Positions 45,901-57,340 of a DNA stretch of 64,000 bases are shown here, piece after piece; the stretch's first letter is position 1; every line of letters starts with the position of its first letter. The notes beneath the pieces are model-generated. The model did no database searches, had not been told where the DNA came from, and saw nothing but the letters and a program-made list of their open reading frames with translations. Source of the stretch: Antitrichia curtipendula (Eukaryota > Streptophyta > Bryopsida > Hypnales > Leucodontaceae). The stretch covers positions 37,510,001 to 37,574,000 of the forward strand of contig OX579635.1 of NCBI GenBank assembly GCA_951230915.1, read 5' to 3'. The translations under genes were made by a program, and so were the position numbers.

Positions 45901-47794
45901 GCTACAGATTTAGCTATGTGAGACAAGGCTGCCTCTATCTCTGCAGAGGATAACCCTTCTGATCCGGCAACGGAATTAACCTCATCCTGCCTGTTTTCTT
46001 GTAGTCCAGCAGACGAAGCTGATTCAATGGGAACCGTTGGACTGCTCACAGTAGCTTCATTCCTTGTTCCCTACAAAACAAGCTACACAATCAGAAAATC
46101 TAATGGTGATATGCAACTTCATTGCCTTCCACATCTCATCTCCAAAATTTAGAGTCTAATCCTGCATTACATCATATTCATCACCAGTAGAAAACTCCGA
46201 GTACAGGTATTCTAAAGAGCAAAAACGCATTAAACCATGACAAATGTAACGCCATCTCAGGCAATTCCTAACGTACATGATGCCAACTGTACAGTTTCTA
46301 GGTCTTGTACCTCTAAGGAGTGGGTAATGTGTCAATCAAAATGATTCTATACAACATTCTGATGCACTTCTGAACTCCAAACCTCAGAATCTAGCCACAG
46401 AGCACGTCAGGTTCTCAAACTCGTAAAACAATGCCAAACAATTAGAAAAACTAATGGTGATATGCAATTTCAACATTCCGAAGTGTCGCTCACATCTAAT
46501 CTCCAAAACATCTTATCACTGGTAGAGAATTCCCTCCACAGGTATTCTATAATACCAAGTTAAGTTAAACCCTACCGATTATAAAGCAATTTTTAAGGGC
46601 AGTTTCCAGAAAACAATGTCAATTGTACCACAGCTAGGTTTCCTAGATTACCTCTTGGGGACGAGTTTCTACAAGAAAATGTACAAGATTGTCAAAACAC
46701 ATCCAGAAGCTCATAACAAAGGGCTCAGACCTAGAAATCCTTCTGGATAACCAATTCTGATGCACATCCAGACCCTAGAATCCAAACCCTAGAATCGAGT
46801 CACAGAACACTCCACTGTTGGTTAGAAAGTAGAATCGGGAACCCCTACACAGCCACCCCTCGGTGTCTCCCGTTCAAGGTGACTCTACTAGGGACATCTT
46901 GCAGGGGAGGTTCCCGATTCTACATCAGTTCCCTACATGTTCTCAAATTGGAAAAAACCATAACATTTTTGAATTTCAAGGCAGGGGACCCTACGCTTTC
47001 CATGAATAAGGCTCCCTTCACTGAAAGCAAACTTGCCCATGGGCCACTGTAACACGAATATATTCTTGTAACAGTGATACTGTCGAAGGACACCCTGCCT
47101 TCCCATTCAAGAATGTTATGAACAATCAGAAAACCCTAATGATGATCCACAACTTCAGCAACTAGAATTCTCCTCCACATCTCATTTCCAGAACCTAGAT
47201 TCTAACCCTAAAGCCCTTCAATTTTCTAACAGTATCGATGCATACCCAGACTATGACATTCTTGCGAATGTTGGACAGCTGCACCGCCATTGCCCCTTGC
47301 ACAGCGTTAAACTGCGCCACCAACATTCGAATCACTCCGGCGAGTTGTTGCCGCAACGCCACCGTGGTCGCCGTGAGAATCGCAAGCGACAGAATCCCCA
47401 CCGAAACCCCTGCAACAGCAGCACCACTCCCCTGCTTGGCAAATGCCACCGCAATAGACACCACAACCCCGACTCCGATAGCCAAAGCCTGAACTCCTCC
47501 TTCCTGCTCCAAAACCCCACGACTGGGAGGCAACTCCTGCTGGCCTTTGCCCGGCGCCCAGCTCTCGTAAGGCCATGACACCGACGCCGAGCACGGGCGG
47601 CCAATTCGCCGTGAAGAGTACTCCCGTCGATTCTTACCAAAGGAATGCGAATACAATCGCCGATTCTTACCAAAGGTCTGAGAATACAAAACCTTGCGAT
47701 TACTAAGACGAGAGACTCGCGTGAACTGGGGCTGGAATTGGGGTTGTAAGAGTACTAGTCGTGGTAAACCGAGGGCTACTGTGAACGCGCCCAT
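39934..47794 (-). CDS. Nine-exon membrane TPR protein, probably plastid-targeted
   Basis: Exons on the minus strand: 47794-47246, 46070-45623, 45482-44604, 44067-43843, 43312-42991, 42567-42408, 41918-41745, 41167-41077, 40193-39934. All junctions keep phase and give 1035 residues. Exon 1: Arg/Ser/Leu-rich targeting-like start (MGAFTVALGL; earlier in-frame Met at 47863), an 11-residue duplication (LYSQTFGKNRR/LYSHSFGKNRR), then two hydrophobic segments (about 101-119 and 125-147). Exon 2: short coiled coil (NLDNKISSLEKE). Exons 3-4: long polar, probably disordered linker. Exons 5-9: TPR-type helices, for example EAAELCEKAV, EAGRKYRLALSMDRND with RALYNWGLAL, LLNWGLAMRDRSR and AKEIFQEALRLDPNYGQARG. 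Family knowledge: such repeats bind protein partners; plant plastid TPR proteins often aid photosystem or RNA assembly, but this role is not shown. The exon 3 donor (G|GTGTTA) is the least certain; a coding-like piece at 44289-44501 could be an extra or alternative exon. Donors after exons 6 and 7 (GTCTGT, GTTCGT) are weak. Confidence 0.85.
43486..43753 (+). mobile_element. ACACCTAA-family MITE inside intron 4 of the TPR gene
   Basis: CCTACACCTAAAGCATCC after TA (43484-43485) and AGCAATTAGGTGTAGTTCC at the far end. The interior TTTTTGGACACCGTTTGAAT and GGCAAGAATCTAGAGGGG blocks match copies at 48.3, 49.1 and 61 kb. GC content is higher than in other copies. Confidence 0.7.
46085..47215. repeat. 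Locally duplicated segments within intron 1 of the TPR gene
   Basis: The block AATCAGAAAATCTAATGGTG...ATGCAACTTC followed by CTCCAAAA-like sequence occurs near 46095, 46440 and 47125, and CCTCAGAATC/CCTAGAATC...CACAGA blocks recur with it. These are degenerate copies of a roughly 350-bp unit, so the intron seems to have grown by duplication. Confidence 0.6.
46829..46923. repeat. 95-bp hairpin in intron 1 of the TPR gene
   Basis: GTAGAATCGGGAACCCC at the left pairs with GGTTCCCGATTCTAC at the right; the GC-rich loop contains CACCCCTCGGTGTC, itself partly self-complementary. A tiny MITE or a structured intronic RNA is possible. Confidence 0.6.
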
Positions 47795-48313
47795 CGCAAG
47801 TAATCCACAATCGTGAAAACCCAAGATTCTCTCGACTAGAAAAGCCTCAAAACAAACGTGCATAGCAACATGGTTGAAATCGTTAACAAAACTAACTGCG
47901 AAAATCAAACTACGGCGCGGGTGGAGTGAAACTCAAAAGAGAAATGAAATGTGCTTGATTGTGGACGAGAATTGGGGATTGCGGGGATAAAAGATGTTGC
48001 AGGAAGGGTTGTGGGAATAAGATTTAGGTGCTGAGATTGAAATGGGGAGGCGCGGAGGGGATGGGGGAGCGAGAGATTGTTGGAGTGGGGAGGGATTGGA
48101 ATTGGTGGACACAGCGGCGCTGCGATGACGAAGGTGAAATCCAGAAGAAAAAAACAAGTGGAAGTGGAGAAGCTCGCTTTGTTGGAGGGGAGCAGGCACT
48201 CGGTGCACCGTGGCCCAGCGGTCGAGCATCAGCACCATTGCACGGTAGAATTTGGCACGGCAACGTACGAGCATCCACAGTCCAAGCCTGTACATTGGCC
48301 CTTCAAAGTAAGG
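47795..48313 (-). promoter_or_regulatory. 5' flank of the TPR gene
   Basis: Moderately GC-rich DNA upstream of the TPR gene start. Overlapping frames of about 120-130 codons on both strands have no known domain and are probably chance frames in a leader or promoter region. A divergent small gene cannot be ruled out. Confidence 0.35.
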
Positions 48314-48315
48314 TA

Positions 48316-48590
48316 ACCACACCTAAAACCGACAGAAGAAAGCAATTCTGCACGGTTCCCATTACCATATCGAAATATTTATTGTGAGTTTTTTTTGGTA
48401 GTCAAAAAGGGGGATTTAGATTAATTTAGAATGCATTTTTTGGACATTGTGTAAATGAACTATGAAGTTTCAAAGTGCTGAAAATAAGTGTTATAGAAAT
48501 CAACTATAGATTCTCATGAATAGTGGAAGTTCATTTTAGGCAAGAATCTATAGGGGGTGGTTTTAGAAAAGAGTCAGCTTTAGGTGTAGT
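48316..48590 (+). mobile_element. ACACCTAA-family MITE, intact reference copy (275 bp)
   Basis: ACCACACCTAAAACCGACAG to GTCAGCTTTAGGTGTAGT, flanked by TA at 48314-48315 and 48591-48592. Uninterrupted, so useful for recognising insertions in the other copies. Confidence 0.8.
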
Positions 48591-48757
48591 TAGTTTATAG
48601 GTTATTCTAATCTTCAAATTCAAGTGACCCAATCACATTTTCTATATGTACCATGTATGTAGTTAGTGACCAATCATGAATTATCTCATTTAGAATGAAA
48701 GACAAGATTCCATCACAATTGCGACCAAGTGCAAGAATTCATCTAAGCTTAGTCTTA

Positions 48758-49029
48758 AGGTAGGCACCCCCAAAATGGCACCTGACCTTAAAGTGCCATC
48801 TACAAGTTGTGTACATTTCCAAAATCAGTTATGTACCTATTTGGATGGAGCGCTTTCAGAAACAAACTTTGATCCTTAATAACTTTTGCATACGGTGTCC
48901 AAATGCCACGTTCTCTAGTGCGTTGGAACCTCCTTTCACTTGCCAACAAGAATATATGAAAATTTGACCAGACTAATAGTAGTAACTAGGCTCAGTAGCA
49001 AAAAGTGGCAGGTTTGGGTGTACCCACCT
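48758..49029 (+). mobile_element. MITE with AGGTAGGCACCCCC end, copy 2
   Basis: AGGTAGGCACCCCCAAAATG to TTTGGGTGTACCCACCT, flanked by TA (48756-48757, 49030-49031). Strongly similar to 34951-35255; the two differ mainly by short indels and scattered substitutions. Confidence 0.85.
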
Positions 49030-49116
49030 TAGAGGGTGGTTTGAGGGGCTCACTACAATCACCAAATGTGATGTGTGAAGGATTTAGGGTTTAATTTACG
49101 AGGCCAAAAAAGATAT

Positions 49117-49992
49117 TGCACCTAATACAATATCTTTATATTTGCCTTTAATCTTGAGGCAAGCCTTTCACATGGTAGGGACCCCCAAGTGTAGGATTCC
49201 AATAAAACCTAATTTTTGTTGGATCCTATTGGAAGTCAAAAGAGTATTTCTAGGTGTGTTTTTTATGCATTTTTTATGCAATGTATGAACTTCAAAGTAC
49301 TAAAAATAGGTGCACTCAAAATCAACTAGGATTTTATGAATAGAAGTTGCAATTTTTGGCAAGAACTTGTAAGGGTCAATCATGGGGGCAATTTTAATCC
49401 CTAAAGTCCCATTGTCCCTACAAGGGACAAAATGGATTTTAGGTAGTCCCTATGATCTCAATTTTTATTGAAGCTTTTTGAAATTTTCTCATAAGATAGA
49501 AAAATTTATTATCTTTTTTAGAATATAGTTTTTATTTCAAGCAGTGCCCAGGAGCAAAAGTTATGTCACAATAACTTCAAAATGGGAGAGATTGTACAAC
49601 AAAAAAGATACACAAAAAAACAAAATAATTTTTTTAATATTTTTTCATTATAGATTATATTTTTTCAAAATGGAAAGCTTTAATTCATTCCATTTGAATT
49701 AATGATGTGAAAGTTATGGAGCTACTTGTTTTGCGGGCAATAAAGCATCTTCTTAAAAGAAATTTTTTCTTTCAATTTAAATGCAAATAGCTTTCAATCT
49801 ATATTGTCAAAAACACAAAAATTTTACCACGTGATCTAAGACATTTTAGAACAAGATCCTATGGTTAGATTTTTCATTTTTTTTTTTAAATTTCATGGGT
49901 GAACAAAGTAGATGTGGTAATTTCAAGTGGTTTTTAATAGAAAAATGGCCCTGGGATTTTAGGGATTAAAAGGGGTCACAAATAGGTGTGTT
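49117..49992 (+). mobile_element. ACACCTAA-family MITE interrupted by a TTAA element
   Basis: Left TTGCACCTAATACAATATC, right GGTCACAAATAGGTGTGTTT. About 300 bp remain after removing 49394-49969, matching 60930-61990 (GTTGGATCCTATTGGAAG, TTTTGGCAAGAACTTG). Exact ends approximate. Confidence 0.65.
49394..49969 (-). mobile_element. TTAA-bounded element, family A copy 6
   Basis: TTAATCCCTAAAGTCCCATT to GGGATTTTAGGGATTAA, 576 bp. Perfect subterminal hairpin TTGTCCCTACAAGGGACAA (49412-49430). Flanks GGGGCAATT and AAGGGGTCAC fit the homologous uninterrupted repeats. Confidence 0.85.
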
Positions 49993-50150
49993 TATTTTAT
50001 AATTTCACGTCTATATTGAAGGAGATCATCTACTATCATATGCACAAGTCATGTTGAACACCATGGTGCCAAATCATGGTGTCAAAATAAATCATTTAGG
50101 AGAAAATTAAGCATTTGGTACTTTAAATTAAATAATTGATAGTTTGATAA

Positions 50151-50388
50151 ATGCCGCATTTAACTACTTTTGGACTTTCAAAGGGTCCATAATTAAAAAT
50201 AGAAAAAAAATGGTCATTTGGAGATAATGCAAAACATTAGGAGATCTATATAAAACATCAGGCAATCAATACAAAACATTTGTAGATCTATACAAACATC
50301 TGGAGATCTCTAGATGTTATTATCCAGAGATTTCTGAATGTTTTGTCTAGAATTCACGTGAAAGTCCAAAAGTAGTAAAATGTAGCAT
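50151..50388. mobile_element. 238-bp hairpin-ended MITE with internal short repeats
   Basis: ATGCCGCATTTAACTACTTT with TGGACTTTCA at the left, TGAAAGTCCAAAAGTAGTAA and TGTAGCAT at the right: inverted repeats of about 31 bp with a few mismatches. Between them lie about four 21-bp units of the type AAAACATTAGGAGATCTATA. Confidence 0.65.
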
Positions 50389-50399
50389 GTAAGGAATTG

Positions 50400-53300
50400 G
50401 TTCAAAATTTTCAATTTTTTTTTTATAGGCCCAATAGTTTTTCAATTTTTTAAAACTTTACTTCATAAATTCTACAATTTTCGTCATTTCTAAAGAACTC
50501 ACTTTTCTTTATGCATGTTTGTGAATTTCAAATTATGTGTATACAATATTTTATTTATAGTATTTCTATCTCTTTATACAAATTCAAACACTTCAAATTT
50601 GGAATTTTATTTTTGTTTTGTTTTAGACTCTTGTATTCTTTCAAAATATTGGATACATCCTTTATTTTGAATTAATAATGTAGAAGATTGATCCTCATGA
50701 AAGGGAACTATTTTTTGTTCTTACATGTCAAGTTTATTTTATAAATAGTAAATTGATTAGCCACAAGTGGAATGAGAATCACTTTCATATTAACAAATTT
50801 AGATTTAATGGACCTAAATTTGACACAATAAGATAGAGGCCTTTAGAAATATTTTAAGGAATTTTAGCTCTAACTTTCATTGGGGTAGCTCTATGTGTGC
50901 AAAAGCGTAGGTGTTTTTAGAGGAAGATATTGGCTGGCATTTATGGGTATCTTAATGTATGCTTCTCTTTGTTTTGAAAAATTTCATGGAAGAAATACTT
51001 TAAATTTTAGAGGGATCTAGATTTGAAATACTTTTATATTGTACTTGTCGATGCCAACATTGGTTTGCAATTAGTAGGATAGTCAAAGTTGACTCATACA
51101 AAAGGTAATTTAAAATTCAGATTCTAAATTTTTGAAAGAGCTAATATATTACTAAAAGATGAATCGCATAGTTCACAATTAGATAACAATTGTGCTTATC
51201 ACAGAGCAAAAATTAGCAAAAATTTGAAACACTGAAAATTGGAGCAAGAAATTGCGAAACCTCACAAAACATGGAAATTAACTATTCTTAATAATTTGTA
51301 GAAAGTCAATGGGAACTTCATTTGCTAATCCATCAAACAAAGATTCACAATGTAGTGAAGAAGTTCTACCAATAGCTAGTGAACAACTACAAAATCCACC
51401 AAGTTTTAATAGTGGTGGATTGAAAAGCAAGATTATTTTATAGAGGCTATTTTTTATTCTAATTTGAATAGATTGGCATTCATAAACTAACAAATTTGAC
51501 AAGCTAAAGGAAAAAGCAAGCTTATAAAATTAAAAAAACTACTACATGGAGTAGAAAGTTTTAAAGCAATGATATTTTTTTGTTCAATTTCTCAAAAGCA
51601 ATGACTTCTAATCTTCGCCGTGTTCATAAAGTTTTTTGTATCTGTGGATTGTGAAATATGGATGAAATACCATCTCCAAACATACATGCATTCATCTAAA
51701 ATTTAGCAACATCATTTTAAAATGCGAGTGCTCTCAATAAAGTTTTTTATACTAATATAGTGAGTTATCAACTTTATTTGTTTTATTGCCACAATGTAAC
51801 TTCTACACGGGATATAAGTGGGTCTCAACCAATTGATGTAGGAAAGGAAACTAAAATATAGATAGTTAATAGTTAGAATTGAAATGCTTCCATTTTCAAA
51901 AAAATTATTCTTATTTTTGAAAATAACTTACTCTTAAACCTCTAAAGATCCTTGCATCCAAAAGATTGATGTACTTTGGTCATACAAAATTACAATTTCC
52001 TAAATATTTTTTATTTAATTTAAATCAAGATAAAATTTTGCTTTTATTCCATTCTGAAAAATTTGCAATTGCAAAATCAACCTTTTACCATCCAAATTAC
52101 TCAACTACCATAATTGTTTGTGTTTCATTTGAATTCTGTATTTTGAGAATAATTAAAAATTTTGAATTAATCTTTAGTTTTCTTATTTTAAACTTTAATT
52201 TGAAAATATTCATATTATTTTAATATATTTTATAATTAATATTATTTATTGACATATTATAATTTAAAATCTGACAATAGTCTTATTCTTCTACCAAAAA
52301 TTCTAAAGAAGATACTTATTGCCTTATCATAAGTTATATATTTCTTTGATGCCAAAATATAGTTGAATGTTGTTTTGAATAGGACATAGGTGATGGTTGT
52401 ACATAATTTTTCTATAATCAAATAAAAAAATTCAATAGTTTTTACACTCTCCATCCCACAATACTAGTTTGTTTTCTAATAATGAAAGTATTAAGGATTT
52501 GGCAATGATTTTTTCAATGCATGTTATAATTAAATGAATATATATAGTAAATGTATAATTTGTCTTCTTAGACAGTTAAGTGCAAAACAAGTGGATGTGG
52601 CTATTAATTGCAATCAAAGAAAGATAAAAAAAAAAGCAGAAAGTTGCCTTAAACCAAGTCTAAAGTACATTGCTAAAGGAAATAAGTAATTTGGAACAAA
52701 TGAAAGAAACAAAAGAAATTTATATTCCAAATATATTATTTAGATGTGTAGAAGGTGAATATTTTCATTCAATGGATGAGATTTTAAGTTTCTATTGTTT
52801 TTTGCAAGCTATTGAAATGCAACTATGTGTTGCAAATTTGAACTAATAAAATTTTGGTGGTGTCCAATTGTTAAGGCTAAAAGAAATCTTAATTTCATTC
52901 ATAAAATTCTTGATCATCATATCCTGATATTTATAAAATTTTGTTTTGTTTGGCTTTTGGTCACTTGTCATTCAGTCTCCAAGGCTTTGCCCTCAGCTTT
53001 CCACTGTTTATTTCTTGGTCTTTTCTTGGAATAAACTCCGAGATTCAAAAAAAAATAAAAAATTGTAAAATTTAGCAGATGATTCAATATGTTGTAAATC
53101 TTTTTTGAAGTGACTGGTCATATTTGAATTTTGATGTTTTCAAGAAAATTTACGATTTCCATAATTCTGGAACATTGGATCAAGACCCTTTGTCCATTGA
53201 AACATTTAATCTCACTTATACTTGCACAATTAAATTCAAAAACTGAGTTATATATGGTCATGTTGATTTAAAAGAGACCAGTGTGTTTTGTGCTGTTACC

Positions 53301-53440
53301 ACAATCAAAATTAAATTAAAAAGTAATTTTCTAATTTTTTAATTCATTCAAACTTTGACATTCAATTTCTTTTATACACAAAGGAGTGCATGGGCTTTAT
53401 TGCAGTGTGAGAAGTTGCATTCTTGATGTAAATAGAAAGT
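50400..53440. other. Long AT-rich intergenic stretch
   Basis: No gene, RNA gene or clear element ends found. Short frames at 51278-51502 (minus), 51966-52223 (plus) and 52825-53034 (plus) are hydrophobic or Asn/Lys-rich as expected from AT-rich DNA and are not called. Confidence 0.4.
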
Positions 53441-53445
53441 TTCAT

Positions 53446-54970
53446 GCCCAAAGGAGTGTAAGGTTTTTATTTTGTGGTGTTTGGACATATGATGCGGACT
53501 TTATGATTTAAAAAATAATAAAAGATAATTTAATTTAATTTTTAAATTCATAAAAACTTTCAAATTCAATAATTTTCACATTGTAGGTTCAAACGCCAAA
53601 AAAACAAAGTTTGTACACCCTCCACATAGAGAGCTTTCAAATGGTATCAAGAACATTGCCGATGGCCTCACGATTTTTTAGATCTCATCATATCAAGTAA
53701 ACAAAACAAATAAACAATCTAATTTAAGATATAGACTAGTATGCCATGTATTGTTGTCACAATCAAAAGCAAAATAAAATTAATTTTCTAATTTTTTTAC
53801 TCATAAAAACTTTGAAATTCAATATGTTTTCTATTGTAGATCCAAACATCACAAAACAAAGCCAATGATCCTCTCCTTGCCAAGGGCTTTCTGATGGTAT
53901 TAAAAACACAATCGAGGGACACACAATCTAGAAGATCTCACTGTAACAAAACAAACAAACAAACAAACAAATTTAATGGATGAATATACTAGTGTGCCTT
54001 GTGCCATTGCCATAGTATAATTTAAAATAATTAAAAGAAATTTATTTTAATTTTTTAATTAAAAAAAATCTGTAACTTTCACACCATATGTCCAAATGCC
54101 ACGAAACTAGTACAAATATGATAAAACCACCCATAGTTGACCACTTAAGCAATTCCACACATGTTTTGGAGCAAAAGAACACAATTTAAATTCACTACCC
54201 TATAGGAAGATAGAAATGACAGGCATCGCTAATTTCTTTGATTTTTTTCTTATATTCAAATTTTTGTGAATTTTGGAAGCCAAAAATTAGCCTCAACCCA
54301 TATCCAATATATTGGGTCTTCCAATTCCAATCATTTCCAAACTACTTTTTCACTTACTACTTACTACTTTCTACTTTCTTACTCACTACATCAAGACATG
54401 TGTCATGACATTATAATCCCAACTTTGCAGAAGGAGAAAAAATTATGTCCCAAACTTTAATTAGAAACCTAGTCCACTTTGGTTGGAAAAATTATGTTCC
54501 AAACTTTAATTAGAAACCTAGTCCAACTTTGGTTGGAAATAGCTGCACCCTACAAATTGAATATAAATGCTTGGTTGGTGATAGATGGTTCTATTATAGA
54601 AAATTCTATGCACAAAGAAGTGCAAGGACTTTGTTTCATGACCTTCAAATATACAATGTAAAAGTTACGAATTTTTCAAAGTAAAAGATAATTTAATCCA
54701 ATTTTTTAATTTAAAAAAATTCATAACTGTCACACCATAAGTCCAAACACCACAAACTTGGCATGAATCAAAAGCTCTATACACAAAGGAGTGCAAGGGC
54801 TTTGTTTTGTGACATTCAAACATGTGACATAAACAGTGTGATTTTTTCAAAATAAAAGATAATTTAATTCAAATTCTGAATTCATAAAATGTTTGAAATT
54901 CAATAACTTTCACATCGTAAGTCCAAACACCATGAAACAAAGTCCATGCACCCCTCTTTGCCAAGAGCTT
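53446..54970. repeat. Cluster of foldback repeats and their flanking family
   Basis: Three foldback units at about 53446-53628, 54605-54768 and 54775-54970. Each has a left arm like GGAGTGCAAGGGCTTTGTTT and a right arm like AAACAAAGTCCATGCACCCC, with an A/T-rich centre containing AAAAGATAATTTAATT. Units are followed by CTGATGGTACCAAGAAC-type sequence and AACAAAC-rich tails, also present at 7.1-7.4 kb. Confidence 0.6.
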
Positions 54971-55263
54971 TCCAATGATACCAAGCACGCATACCAAGCA
55001 CACAATCAGGAGATGCATGGTCCAAGAGGTCTCACCGTTTCAAACAAAACAAACTGAACAAATAACCTATTTTAATGGATGGATTCCCAAGTTGTCACAA
55101 GAACAATGAGAGTATCAAACATTCATGACTTTTTGAGCCCAGAACTTCACTACAAAAGTACAAAATACTCAAAGCTTACAAAAAACTTTCATATGGACAT
55201 AGTTGTGAATAGCTACATCACTTCTATGAATAACCGCTTGTTATTTCTACTTTCACATTATCT

Positions 55264-55560
55264 AAGGTAGAGGCACCCATAATCAACCACTACCCATAGC
55301 CAACCTATAGGGTGTACTATTTCCAACCAAAGCTAGAAAACATTTCTAACCAAAGCTTGAAATGTGTTTTTCAAGGTTGTGATTATTAAGGTAATGACAC
55401 ATGTCCCAAAGTAGTGAGCAAGAAAGTAGGAAATAGTGAGCAGGAAGTAGTTCTTGAATGATCGGAATTGGAAGAGTCTAAACATTGGCTATAGGTCAGG
55501 AGCACTTTTTGGCTCCCAAAATTCACAGTAATTTCAATTTTAGGAATAACGGATGCCCCA
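55264..55560. repeat. Repeat family G, uninterrupted copy
   Basis: AGGTAGAGGCACCCATAATC start after CTA, then TATTTCCAACCAAAGC, CTTGAAATGTGTTTTTC, GACACATGTCCCAAAGTAG, GAATGATCGGAATTGG and TTTTTGGCTCCCAAAATTCA. Inverted fragments of the same family lie at about 54230-54460. It serves as reference for the interrupted copy at 19.8-20.5 kb. Confidence 0.55.
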
Positions 55561-55569
55561 CAGCATGTG

Positions 55570-57340
55570 CACATCATGCCAGCAATTAAGAAATCAAAAA
55601 TTCAAAGTTTAAAAAAATCAGGGGAGGCAAAACAAAGATTGATTTAAACATGATAGACGACAAAAATGTACAAGCAGGAATCTACCATCCAGGATGACTT
55701 CTAAGCAGGGTTATATTTGCAAACCAAAAAGAGAACCTGCTCAACTACAAAAGTTTATGATTTCTGGTTCAGCTCTGAGCTCCAAGATCGGGACAGGGAG
55801 CTTAAGTTAGCACATGAAACCCATGCCGAGTGCACTGAACAATTTTAGAATTTGCATGACCGCTTAATAAACAGTCCTGCTCATTATGTCTTAAAGTTTT
55901 GGGTAAAAAATTACCCTGATTTTTCTACTGGAATCACACCCGCTTCCAAATCTTAGGATCCGCAGATCTTGGACTTATTTCATTTTGGCTTCATTTCGGC
56001 CCCCAGTGAAAGCGAAGCCCCCCCACTCATCAGAGATACTTGATTGAATCTAGTCGCCTATTACATAGCACAAGATTAAGTGGAACTTCACCTTACAACA
56101 AGCCCTGTTGTCCAACCACCGAGAGATCATCAAAGATTCTTCCCAAAATTGCTCAAGGTCCTTCAGTTGATCTGCCATAAACACAACCAAAACAAGAGGA
56201 TTCAAGATTTAGGTCTAAGGTTTCATGACCTTCAGTCGGCATAGCTATATGAATAGATAGAATAGGAAAGAGAAGCGAAGTACTCATGTAAGCTGAGCCA
56301 AAAGAAAACTTTGAAGGGAAGCAAATGTCAGAGGGACACTACTGTCCCAAGATCCCTTACCAAATACTGACCCAAGGGCAATATCACTGATTCTGCATTA
56401 CTTGGAAAACGACAATACCGTAGTCAACTACTAGGCTCGCCAGTTTCTGATGCTCCGTCTTTGTATCCAACTGAACGACGTGATGTCCTCTGCCCTAGTT
56501 GAGAAGGTAAACAGTCATTCAGTGCACTCGGAGGCACAGTGGAACACCTGCAAGAAGCCTGAGATTGACACACTTCTGCCGAGCAGCTGCATCAAAACGT
56601 AGTACACATGATCAATCATCCTTGTTAACATATCTTGATGATAATATTACAGCGGTAATTTGTGCCAAGTTCCCAACTCAATTTGACCACAAAACTAATT
56701 GTCTGAGTAGCGTATATTAGATCAACGCCAGAAGTATACATTGAAGTTCAGGCTATATAAAAGGCTAACAGATCATGATAGTAGGATCTGCATTAAATCA
56801 GTGAGTGCTGCCTCTAAAATCCAGGAAGTCATGCACTACGTGCACATTTTCTCTTTTCTGACGGTTTAACGCAACAAAATACAGCAGACTGAATATTACT
56901 ATCTCCCTGCAACTACTGTTTCCCACCATGACGAGGAGCTCTCATCTTGATCTTCTCTACAAAGCAGCAGTGCTTCTGAATACAGAAATGGGTCACATTA
57001 AGGGCGTTACCACACTAAAGCAGCGCCACGTCCGCCAGGCCCAGTCCACATGGCATGAATAATAAATAAAAGTTCTTCCTTTTCCACATTTCATGGACTT
57101 CCAAGCAATAACACCCAGAAAGACTCCAAACTTCCTTGCCGTTCGTCTAATGTGGTAGCCACTTGCTCGAATACACCAATGGCATGCATCGACTTCATCC
57201 ACTTTCCTCTAGTGTGGCAAGCCTTTAAAGCATGTATCACCCAGCTCGAGACAACCTTACTTGGCTGCATCTCAAATACAAACACCAAGTCACAATCTCA
57301 GGATATCTCAGATTGCCAAATTCAGTGCCTACACGTCTCC
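55570..57340 (-). other. 3' flank of TypA with several exon-like pieces on the minus strand
   Basis: Composition is closer to genic than to the repeats. Minus-strand candidates: 56586-56424 (after TTTTGATGCAG; 53 open codons ending TGA, with SRRSVGYKDGASETGEPSS), an exon-like piece near 56174-56090 (after TTTATGGCAG; QLKDLEQFWEESLMISRWLD, then AAG|GTGAAG), and a short piece near 56990-56930 (KIKMRAPRHGGKQ then TAG). They do not join into one frame, and no family is recognised. They may be exons of one or two small genes or parts of an extended TypA 3' untranslated region. Confidence 0.35.
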
